Assembly: GCF_009818105.1 (NCBI RefSeq)
Contig: NZ_CP046564.1
Location: 1,240,001-1,304,000, forward strand
Length of the DNA: 64,000 nt
From: Bacillus sp. N1-1
Lineage (GTDB): Bacteria > Bacillota > Bacilli > Bacillales > Guptibacillaceae
Direction of reading: 5' to 3'
Shown here: positions 1-6,579 of the stretch, in pieces
Position numbering within the stretch: the stretch's first letter is position 1
Layout: every line of letters starts with the position of its first letter
The notes under the pieces: generated by a model
Databases searched by the model: none
What the model was told of the DNA's origin: nothing
Seen by the model: only the letters and a program-made list of their open reading frames with translations
Position numbers and translations under genes: made by a program

Positions 1-1400
1 CTAGTTTGATTGATAAATCTGCAATGCGTATATCTGAAGATACATATAATGATGGGTTAGAAGTGGTAGAAGTCAACATAAATGATAATCAAATAGAATC
101 ATGGCACGTTATAGATGAAATTCAAAACGATGAGACTGGTCTCTTTGGGTATGTACTTAAAAATCCTATTTCAGAGCAAATCGTCATCAGTTTTCGTGGC
201 ACAGAAATGCCTACTTCAGTGACAACCGAAGTTAAGTCTAAGTATGTCGGGTCTCCTTCACAAGATGCGATGTTAGCAACCGGTGAAGCAAGTATCGAAA
301 ATGGAAATCTCGTTTATGAGAAAAATACGATCAGTAAAGCAGAACTTGTTGAATCAAATAAAGATATCAAAGAAGACCTCGAAGGCATCGTTTTAGGCAA
401 TTCCAATTATACCAAAAAGAGGTATGGGACAACAGCTTATTTAGGAACCCCTTCTCAGGATGCAAGTCTAGCAAGTGGTCGAGCTGAACTGGATGCAAAA
501 GCTGGCACTATTTCATATGTTCACGAAAACCAGTTTACCGAAGCAAAACAAAAAGTAGACCATTATGTGAAGAAGTTCGGCGCAAAGAATATTACGTTTG
601 TTGGTCATTCACTTGGTGGGGGGTTAGCGCAGTATTTTGCGGTCAATTATGATTCGAATGCCGTAACGTTTGCAGCTGCAGATATTTATTCATTGTTAAC
701 GCCCGAGCAACAACAAAGAGCCATCAATGGAGAGTACAAAGACAATGTAATTAGTTATACATATCCCGATGATATGGTTGGAACTTATTATAAAGAGTCT
801 GTAGGCTCGGTTTATTACATGGGAGACCCTGCTGATAGTAGCATGCCCTGGCTTGAAACACATGGAATTAAAAATTATCGTTCTGATGGTATGTACAATG
901 ATGAAGGATATTTTCTTCCAGAATCTCTTTTCGACGAAAGCTTTCAAAGTCAACTCAACCTATCCCCACTCGCACTGAAAAACAGCGGTGTTTCTGACTT
1001 CCATATTCAAATTCAAGAAGCCTTAATGGAAATGTATGTACAAGAAATGAAGCAGAGCGAGGAGCAAATTGAAGCAACGAAACAGGCGCTGCTCGAATTC
1101 CTTGATGTGTACATAAACACGATGCGCGACATGAAAAGCAAATACATCAATTCGGTAGGAAGCGGGCAATTTGATAAGTTAAATGCATCAGACGTGGAGA
1201 GCTACTTTCACGAGTTTACAAAAGCGCCAGTTGATGGTGTGCCGATGTTATTTGATATCCAGATGTTCGATAGCTTAATGGCATCACTTGGTGATACTCA
1301 TCAGGATACAGCGGATATCGCTTATAACATGGAGCGAATGAGTCAAGACTTAATGCGAGCCGATCAATTTCTCGCGCAGTGGCTACGGTACGAATCATAA
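1..1400 (+). CDS. Class 3 lipase-fold protein with helical C-terminal domain (5' end outside window)
   Basis: The frame is open to the left edge, so the true start lies upstream; the TTG at 6 is only the first possible start visible. The lipase signature is RGTE near residue 65, the nucleophile elbow GHSLGGG (Ser about residue 202 counted from that TTG), a likely Asp in PDDMVG and a likely His in THGIKNY. Between RGTE and the elbow a motif of the form GxPSQDAxLAxGxA occurs twice (about residues 80 and 150), an internal duplication. The last ~130 residues lack the lipase fold and look alpha-helical (EEQIEATKQALLEFL). Such order, lipase first and helical domain last, is known for the type VII-secreted lipase TslA of Staphylococcus. 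Secretion by that route here is inference. The next gene follows after 18 bp. Confidence 0.8.
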   Translation, partial: SLIDKSAMRISEDTYNDGLEVVEVNINDNQIESWHVIDEIQNDETGLFGYVLKNPISEQIVISFRGTEMPTSVTTEVKSKYVGSPSQDAMLATGEASIENGNLVYEKNTISKAELVESNKDIKEDLEGIVLGNSNYTKKRYGTTAYLGTPSQDASLASGRAELDAKAGTISYVHENQFTEAKQKVDHYVKKFGAKNITFVGHSLGGGLAQYFAVNYDSNAVTFAAADIYSLLTPEQQQRAINGEYKDNVISYTYPDDMVGTYYKESVGSVYYMGDPADSSMPWLETHGIKNYRSDGMYNDEGYFLPESLFDESFQSQLNLSPLALKNSGVSDFHIQIQEALMEMYVQEMKQSEEQIEATKQALLEFLDVYINTMRDMKSKYINSVGSGQFDKLNASDVESYFHEFTKAPVDGVPMLFDIQMFDSLMASLGDTHQDTADIAYNMERMSQDLMRADQFLAQWLRYES

Positions 1401-1418
1401 TGAGAGGAAGGTGAAGGA

Positions 1419-1721
1419 ATGGACTTTGATTTCGATTGGTGGAACGATTACTGGGAAAGGCAGCGGCAAAAGGATGCTTTAAGAACGCAGATTAAAAGTG
1501 ATCTAGAAGCGGAAGCGAATCTATTAAACACTCATTTAGAACATTGCTACGCGGTCGGTTCGCTTAGTGAACGCCACAAAGGGATCCTCAACCAGATTGA
1601 ACATAACTTTGATGGTCAGGCGAATAAGGCGCTGGTGCAGCGGTTTGAAGAGAATGAGTTGAAGTTAATTAAGATGAAAATGATGTATGAAATGTTGCAT
1701 GACAGTATTAGGGTTAGGTGA
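1419..1721 (+). CDS. Small helical protein, possible partner of the upstream lipase
   Basis: A 100-residue acidic, apparently all-helical protein with a Trp/Asp-rich start (FDWWNDYWERQRQ) and no signal peptide or membrane segment. It begins 18 bp after the lipase stop behind a GAGAGGAAGG ribosome site, so the two are probably co-transcribed. I do not recognise the family. Small helical proteins encoded next to LXG or TslA-type effectors act as targeting chaperones, and this one has the right size and position; that role is inference. A hairpin with a T-tract closes the unit directly after the stop. Confidence 0.6.
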   Translation: MDFDFDWWNDYWERQRQKDALRTQIKSDLEAEANLLNTHLEHCYAVGSLSERHKGILNQIEHNFDGQANKALVQRFEENELKLIKMKMMYEMLHDSIRVR

Positions 1722-1756
1722 GGGACGTCTCTGGATAGGGAACGTCCTTTTATTTT
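1721..1756 (+). terminator. Intrinsic terminator of the lipase unit
   Basis: GGACGT at 1723-1728 pairs with ACGTCC at 1742-1747 and is followed by TTTTATTTTT. It overlaps the stop codon of the small helical gene. Confidence 0.7.
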
Positions 1757-1976
1757 TGCTTTTCGTAGGTTAGTAGTGTAAGAAGCGTATTGTACACACG
1801 GTGAAAAGGTAGGTTATATGGATTTAAACCTCTAAAGGTGCAATTGAATGGAGAGCTAGCTTTTTAACAGGTGAATTAAAACTACAAATTGTTAGCAACA
1901 CGCCCCCCATTTCACTTATTTCTCTGAAATTAAGAGCATTTCAATGTTTTGAAGTGTTGGAAAAAGAAAGAGAGGA

Positions 1977-2010
1977 AAAGCTAACTTCGAAAGACGGAAG
2001 TTAGCTTTTT
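1977..2010 (+). terminator. Strong intrinsic terminator upstream of sigY
   Basis: AAAAGCTAACTTC (1977-1989) is perfectly complementary to GAAGTTAGCTTTTT (1997-2010), loop of 7. It isolates the sigY promoter from upstream reading. The stretch 1757-1976 holds no gene I can support. Confidence 0.85.
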
Positions 2011-2056
2011 ATGTATCATTTGTGGAAAAGGTATTTTTGGATAAATTTAATTCAAA

Positions 2057-2082
2057 TGAACGATTTCGGAGCGGTCAGCGTC
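2057..2082 (+). promoter_or_regulatory. ECF sigma-factor (SigY-type) autoregulatory promoter
   Basis: TGAACG at 2057-2062 and CGTC at 2079-2082 are separated by 16 bp, the arrangement described for the SigY-dependent sigY promoter of B. subtilis. It lies 29 bp upstream of the sigY start codon chosen here. No good sigma-A promoter is seen next to it, which fits autoregulation. Confidence 0.8.
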
Positions 2083-2111
2083 ATATAGATGCAGGTAAAG
2101 GAGAGGGTTGT

Positions 2112-2648
2112 ATGGAACGCGAGGAGGAGATTCAATTAATTCTGCAGGCACAAGGCGGAGACGATCATGCGTTCACTCAGCTTTTTCAGTGCTATTATGC
2201 TTTCCTCTACAAATATCTTTTAAAGCTAACCTTAAATGAAGAGACTAGCGTGGATCTTGCTCAGGAAACCATGATGAAGTGTTATGTGAAACTTTCTTCT
2301 TATAAAGGAGATGGGAAGTTCTCGACGTGGATGATTTCGATCGCTTCTAGGCTTTACATTGACATGCTTCGGAAAGAAAAACGAGAAAAGAAATGGGTTG
2401 ATGAAGAGAAGCGTACCTTATCGCGAAAGCTAGCGTGGGACTCGAGTACAAAAGGAATGAATTGGAGCGATCTTTTCACAGATTTTAATACGTTAGACTC
2501 CACGCTGAGAGTTCCGATCTTGTTACGGCATTATTATGGCTACTCTTATGATGAAATTGGGAAAATGCTCGGGATACGTACAGGGACAGTGAAATCCAGG
2601 GTGCATACAGGTTTACGGAAGTTACGAAAGGAGTTGGATACGCCGTGA
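2112..2648 (+). CDS. sigY: ECF RNA polymerase sigma factor SigY
   Basis: A 178-residue sigma-70 family ECF factor. Region 2 reads VDLAQETMMKCYVKL and FSTWMISIASRLYIDMLR; region 4 reads LLRHYYGYSYDEIGKMLG, then GTVKSRVHTGLRKLRK. I chose the ATG at 2112, behind AAAGGAGAGGG, over an upstream in-frame start at 2022, because it gives the normal SigY length and leaves the ECF promoter outside the coding region. The following genes match yxlCDEFG of B. subtilis in order, size and overlap, which supports the assignment. SigY drives its own operon; its wider role is poorly known, with links to a bacteriocin prophage in B. subtilis. Confidence 0.9.
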   Translation: MEREEEIQLILQAQGGDDHAFTQLFQCYYAFLYKYLLKLTLNEETSVDLAQETMMKCYVKLSSYKGDGKFSTWMISIASRLYIDMLRKEKREKKWVDEEKRTLSRKLAWDSSTKGMNWSDLFTDFNTLDSTLRVPILLRHYYGYSYDEIGKMLGIRTGTVKSRVHTGLRKLRKELDTP

Positions 2649-2971
2649 AGGAAGAAGAAAAGATCGTTCAACACCTCAAGCAGGATTGGCAGCATATCGA
2701 TGATCTTGGAAAAGAATCACTTTCTCAGATTGATATGGAGAAGCAACTAGTACTGTTTCAACAAAAAAAGAAAAAAGCGTTTTACATCGAAAGTGCGCTC
2801 TTTTTGTTAACAGCGTTCGTAATCTTAACCGTAGTTATGATAAGTCTTTTCGAAGCTCCACTATTCTTTTTGTACTTCCAGATCGTTGCAAGCCTGATTG
2901 CTCCTTTTGCTGTTTATTTTACCTATAAGAAAGTGAATAAGAAAGGAATGTTCGGCCATGACAAACCTTGA
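2645..2971 (+). CDS. yxlC: YxlC-like membrane protein, likely negative regulator of SigY
   Basis: A 108-residue protein starting at GTG inside the sigY stop (GTGA overlap), so translation is coupled. The N-terminal half is charged and cytoplasmic-like; two hydrophobic segments follow (about residues 48-70 and 75-95). In B. subtilis, yxlC, yxlD and yxlE are linked to negative control of SigY. Assignment rests mainly on gene order and architecture, since these small proteins diverge quickly. Confidence 0.75.
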   Translation: MKEEEKIVQHLKQDWQHIDDLGKESLSQIDMEKQLVLFQQKKKKAFYIESALFLLTAFVILTVVMISLFEAPLFFLYFQIVASLIAPFAVYFTYKKVNKKGMFGHDKP

Positions 2972-3167
2972 GCTCTACGTCTTTGTTCCCATTCTTATTC
3001 TCTTGTTACTAACGCAAAGTATGCTTCTCTTTGTAGATGCAAAGAAAAAAGGGAGTTACCCATGGCTATGGGGGATCTGGGGATTGATTCAATTACCGAT
3101 GCCAACGTTATTTTACTTGCTGTTCGTCGTTTGGCCATATAAACGAAGGCTAAAGGGGAAGAGGTGA
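2958..3167 (+). CDS. yxlD: YxlD-like small membrane protein (phospholipase_D-nuclease N-terminal type)
   Basis: A 69-residue protein with two hydrophobic helices separated by DAKKKGSYPWLWG. This pattern is typical of the PLDc_N/YxlE group of two-helix proteins. It overlaps yxlC by 14 bp. It probably works with YxlC and YxlE at the membrane to hold SigY inactive, as suggested for B. subtilis; no catalytic residues are present. Confidence 0.7.
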   Translation: MTNLELYVFVPILILLLLTQSMLLFVDAKKKGSYPWLWGIWGLIQLPMPTLFYLLFVVWPYKRRLKGKR

Positions 3168-3171
3168 AAAA

Positions 3172-3372
3172 ATGGAAATCTTGAACGATATAAACTGGGC
3201 GTTAGTTGCGCCGTTGCTGATTTTGCAGGGGATCTTAACCATTTCAGCACTTGTCAGCTGTATCAAACAAAAGGAAACAAACGGACCAAAATGGATGTGG
3301 ATCCTTCTTATTCTCTTTGTGAATCTATTTGGGGCAATTCTTTACTTTGTGATCGGACGTAAAAACAGTTAG
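3172..3372 (+). CDS. yxlE: YxlE-like small membrane protein (PLDc_N family)
   Basis: A 66-residue, two-helix protein ending LFGAILYFVIGRKNS, the hallmark of the PLDc_N/YxlE family (N-terminal membrane part of cardiolipin synthases, here free-standing). It follows yxlD after 4 bp behind GGGGAAGAGG. In B. subtilis, YxlE is implicated with YxlC and YxlD in restraining SigY. The family match is clear; the regulatory role is carried over from B. subtilis. Confidence 0.8.
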   Translation: MEILNDINWALVAPLLILQGILTISALVSCIKQKETNGPKWMWILLILFVNLFGAILYFVIGRKNS

Positions 3373-3385
3373 GACGGTGGGAAAC

Positions 3386-4279
3386 ATGCTTGTTAAAATC
3401 GACAAACTATCGAAACAGTTTAAAGGTAAAAAAGCTGTCTCGAATCTCTCCTTCACCATTCAGGAGGGAAGCTGCATGGCACTATTAGGTCCTAATGGTG
3501 CTGGCAAAACTACGACGTTGCAAATGTTAGCTCGAATGCTCACACCTGACTCGGGATCCATACAATTTAAGGGATATCAAAACAAAGACTATCGGCCATT
3601 GATTGGCTTCTTACCTCAGCATCCATCCTTTTTTAATTGGATGACAGCCAAAGAGTTTCTTTCTTTCGCCGGTAAGCTATCATCGATACCAAAGTCAGAG
3701 CTTCATAATCGCGTAGAGGAGGTGCTAACGTTCGTTAGCTTAGAAGAAGCAATGACTAAAAAAATCGGTGGCTTTTCTGGGGGAATGAAACAGCGCCTCG
3801 GGTTAGCGCAGGCCTTGCTTCACAAACCGAAGCTTCTCATTCTAGACGAACCGGTATCTGCGCTCGATCCAAAAGGAAGACGAGACTTTTTACAACTGAT
3901 CGAAGTACTGAAACAGAACATGACGGTTCTATTTTCGACCCATATCTTACACGATGCAGAGCAAATTTGCGATGAAGTCCTTATTCTGCAAGATGGCTGT
4001 TTAAAGTGGAAAGGGGCATTACCTTCTTTACGTAAAGAATTTGATCTATTGCCAATTAAATTACAAACCGAAGAACCGATGAACGGAATCATCGAACAGC
4101 TTGAAATCATTGAAGCTTATGAATACATTGATCTTAAAACAGTAAAGGTGAGACTTCCTGAGCATGTTCACCCAAATGAGCTGTTACAGGAGCTCATTAA
4201 CCGGAATAGAGCAGTAACTCACTTTGAAATGATGCATGATTCATTAGAAGATGCTTATATGAAGGTTGTGAGACAATGA
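3386..4279 (+). CDS. yxlF: ABC transporter ATP-binding protein YxlF
   Basis: A 297-residue ABC ATPase: Walker A GPNGAGKTTT, Q-loop FLPQHPSFF, signature FSGGMKQRLG, Walker B LLILDEPVSALDP, switch His in STHILHD. I used the ATG at 3386 (behind ACGGTGGGAAAC) rather than a GTG nine bases earlier. The C-terminal ~80 residues form the extra domain usual in export-type ABC ATPases of this group. It pairs with the following permease, which starts inside its stop (ATGA overlap). The substrate is unknown; B. subtilis YxlFG is annotated as an exporter. Confidence 0.88.
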   Translation: MLVKIDKLSKQFKGKKAVSNLSFTIQEGSCMALLGPNGAGKTTTLQMLARMLTPDSGSIQFKGYQNKDYRPLIGFLPQHPSFFNWMTAKEFLSFAGKLSSIPKSELHNRVEEVLTFVSLEEAMTKKIGGFSGGMKQRLGLAQALLHKPKLLILDEPVSALDPKGRRDFLQLIEVLKQNMTVLFSTHILHDAEQICDEVLILQDGCLKWKGALPSLRKEFDLLPIKLQTEEPMNGIIEQLEIIEAYEYIDLKTVKVRLPEHVHPNELLQELINRNRAVTHFEMMHDSLEDAYMKVVRQ

Positions 4280-5064
4280 ACCGGTTTCTAACGCTACTAC
4301 ACAAAGAAATTATCGAGCTAATGCGGAATGGCAAATGGATCTGGCTTCCGGTTGTACTGATGATTATCGGCATCTCGCAACCCTTAACAAGTTACTACAT
4401 GCCACAAATTCTCGATATGGCGGGTAATCTACCAGAAGGAGCTAGTATCACGATCCCGACACCTACGGGTGAAGAAGTATTGAGCGGTGCCCTGTCTCAA
4501 TATGGCACGATTGGTACCCTTCTATTCGTTCTCGCAACCATGAATGTGATTGCTCAGGAACGACAAAACGGCTCCATTACGCTTGTTATGGTGAGACACG
4601 TTAACGAGTGGCAATACTTAGGCAGTAAAACTGTGGCCCAGCTTGCCCTCTTGTTCTTATCACTCCTATTAAGCTACTGCCTCACTTGGTATTATACAAA
4701 TTTATTGTTTACTTCAGTAGACTGGAAGCTCATGGTGAGCAGTCTAGTCATTTACTGCTTCTGGGTTCTCTTCGTCGTCTCCGTTACGATTTTTGTCGGA
4801 ACAATCATCCAGCATAATGGAGGAATAGCCGGTGTCAGTATTCTCTTCCTCTCGCTGATCAGCCTGCTAACGTCACTACTTCCGAAATTCATGGACTGGA
4901 GCCCAGGAAACATACGAGGAGAAGCGACGAAGGTTTTAGTCGAACAACAATGGACCCAATCAGCTTGGGTTGTCATCGGTAGCACGACGATCTTATCACT
5001 ATTGCTATTTATTGCAGGCGTATTGGTATTAAAGAGGTATAAGTACTATAGAAGTGTTGGATAG
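4276..5064 (+). CDS. yxlG: ABC-2 type permease YxlG
   Basis: A 262-residue membrane protein with about six hydrophobic segments and a polar extracellular loop between the first two (residues 38-70), the layout of ABC-2 permeases. It overlaps yxlF by 4 bp and is the last gene of the sigma-Y operon; a strong hairpin follows. It forms the membrane half of the YxlFG transporter. No substrate can be read from the sequence. Confidence 0.85.
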   Translation: MNRFLTLLHKEIIELMRNGKWIWLPVVLMIIGISQPLTSYYMPQILDMAGNLPEGASITIPTPTGEEVLSGALSQYGTIGTLLFVLATMNVIAQERQNGSITLVMVRHVNEWQYLGSKTVAQLALLFLSLLLSYCLTWYYTNLLFTSVDWKLMVSSLVIYCFWVLFVVSVTIFVGTIIQHNGGIAGVSILFLSLISLLTSLLPKFMDWSPGNIRGEATKVLVEQQWTQSAWVVIGSTTILSLLLFIAGVLVLKRYKYYRSVG

Positions 5065-5082
5065 AAAATCAATATGAGAAAT

Positions 5083-5120
5083 GCCCTCCTGGAACGCCTG
5101 AACCAGGAGGGCTTCTTGCG
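5083..5120 (+). terminator. Terminator of the sigY operon
   Basis: GCCCTCCTGG (5083-5092) pairs perfectly with CCAGGAGGGC (5103-5112), followed by a short TTCTTG tail. The T-tract is weak but the stem is very stable. The rest to 5319 shows no gene. Confidence 0.7.
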
Positions 5121-5319
5121 GGAGAAAGATATTAAACTAAAGGGTCATTTTCCTATTGAATCGTGCATTTTCATTCAATAATCCTTTCGATTAACTTATA
5201 GCAATAGTAAGATAAAAGAAAGGGTGTAAAAAAATAGAAAGCTGAAAGGTAGTATCGAAAAATTGAATCCAAAAATATAGGCATCTTACATATGGAAGCA
5301 ATTATTTGGGAGGGTTAAA

Positions 5320-6063
5320 ATGGCAATCGCTACTTATTCAAAATTTACTAGCTTCAAAGAATCGATTCACTCCCTAACAGATCCTGCTGATCGGGAAGAA
5401 GTAATGAACGAAACTTTCTTACTTGAACGAGACGAGAAAAAGAACTTGGAAATGTATTATGCCCCGTTTGAACACGTAAATGAACATGCAAAAATCGTGA
5501 TTGTCGGAATTACGCCTGGACTTCATCAGATGAAAAAATCATTTGAAACGGTTTGGAATAATAAACATGAAGAAATTGGAGATGAAGAGGTTTTACAAAA
5601 GGTGAAGAATCATTCCAGTTTCGAAGGTCCAATGAGGAAAAATTTGATTACGATGTTAGATGAATTGGAACTACATCAATACTTAAACCTGGACTCTACA
5701 AGTGAGCTGTTTGGTTCCGCCAGTCATCTCGTCCAAACGACTTCTGTTCTGCCTTATCCGGTATTCTGTAAAGGAAAGAACTTTAGTGGCTCCACCCCAA
5801 ACATATTAAAAACGGAAGTGCTGCATCGATACGCCTTGAACCATCTACCAATCGAGTTAGAGAAATTAAACGATCCATTAATCGTGCCTTTAGGTGTCAA
5901 TGTAACAAAAGTACTGATGCATCTAGCTAAAAGTAACTTGATTTCAACAAACTCCATCGTGAACGGATTTCCACATCCTTCTGGAGGAAATGGCCATCGA
6001 CATCGTCAGTTTGCAGAGAATAAAGAGGAAATGAAGGAAACGATTCGAAGGTATTTTAGCTAA
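5320..6063 (+). CDS. Uracil-DNA glycosylase-like fold protein
   Basis: A 247-residue soluble protein. KIVIVGITPGLHQMKKSF (about residues 66-83) resembles the catalytic GxxPG loop of the UDG superfamily, and GFPHPSGGNGHRHRQF near the C-terminus resembles the second active-site HPS motif. The order and spacing of the motifs fit the superfamily, but the middle is unlike housekeeping Ung. Start at ATG behind GGGAGGG. It stands alone between the sigY operon and decayed genes. A DNA-repair or base-processing role is inferred only from the motifs. Confidence 0.6.
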   Translation: MAIATYSKFTSFKESIHSLTDPADREEVMNETFLLERDEKKNLEMYYAPFEHVNEHAKIVIVGITPGLHQMKKSFETVWNNKHEEIGDEEVLQKVKNHSSFEGPMRKNLITMLDELELHQYLNLDSTSELFGSASHLVQTTSVLPYPVFCKGKNFSGSTPNILKTEVLHRYALNHLPIELEKLNDPLIVPLGVNVTKVLMHLAKSNLISTNSIVNGFPHPSGGNGHRHRQFAENKEEMKETIRRYFS

Positions 6064-6106
6064 GATAGAATGCTTCTTTTAGCATAATAGCCAGAATGTA
6101 AGATAG

Positions 6107-6247
6107 AGGGATTACATATTTAGTATTTCTAGTGAAGAAGGAAAGTACGTAACAATACAGGATTTCTTGAAAGATGTACCTTTAGAAAAGAGTGGCTCGA
6201 ACGTAACACTTAATGAAATAGAAGAGATATGGAGTGAAGCTCATTGA
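6107..6247 (+). pseudogene. Short gene remnant preceding a DUF2075 fragment
   Basis: An open stretch of 46 codons without a start, encoding EEGKYVTIQDFLKDVPLEKS and ending in IEEIWSEAH. Its stop overlaps the TTG of the next remnant (TTGA), as in an operon. I do not recognise the parent family. It is too short and lacks a ribosome site, so I read it as the surviving 3' end of a lost gene. Confidence 0.45.
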
Positions 6248-6372
6248 TTATCTATGAAGCTATGAAAAGTGAATTTCTTCAAGACGTCCTGAATGACACG
6301 CTGGTCAATAACATATGCAACCTAAGCGGGAATTTAAAGAAGAGTTATGGCCGGTTGATACTTAAAGCATAG
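6244..6372 (+). pseudogene. N-terminal fragment resembling DUF2075 (AAA/GIY-YIG) proteins
   Basis: 42 codons from TTG reading LIIYEAMKSEFLQDVLNDTL, which resembles the conserved N-terminus of DUF2075-family proteins as I recall it. After about 27 codons it departs into GNLKKSYGRLILKA and stops, so hundreds of downstream codons are gone. The parent family occurs in defence islands, and this remnant lies just upstream of the PLD-helicase island. Confidence 0.5.
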
Positions 6373-6405
6373 GGTGCTGTAAAAAGGTCCTGTGCTTTTT
6401 TGTGA
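6364..6405 (+). terminator. Probable intrinsic terminator
   Basis: AAAGCATAGG (6364-6373) pairs with CCTGTGCTTT further on with one mismatch, followed by TTTTTTGTG. The stretch 6406-6579 is A/T-rich and shows no gene. Confidence 0.6.
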
Positions 6406-6579
6406 TAAAGTATTTTTTAAGCTTTATTAAAAAACATCCGCTATCTGTCAAACTATGGAAGAGAAAAGAATAAATAACAACTGCTTTTCTTAGAAAAAAT
6501 TAATTTTGTATATCTTATCTATTACTTTTACTTAAAATTAAAAATCTAGATAGGAAATTAGATCTAAGGAATGATTACT

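Noticed and set aside
1828..2004. 58-codon open frame (GAIEWRASFLTGELKLQI...) before sigY
   Set aside because: No start codon or ribosome site, runs through a perfect terminator, and no recognisable family; probably chance or too decayed to support.
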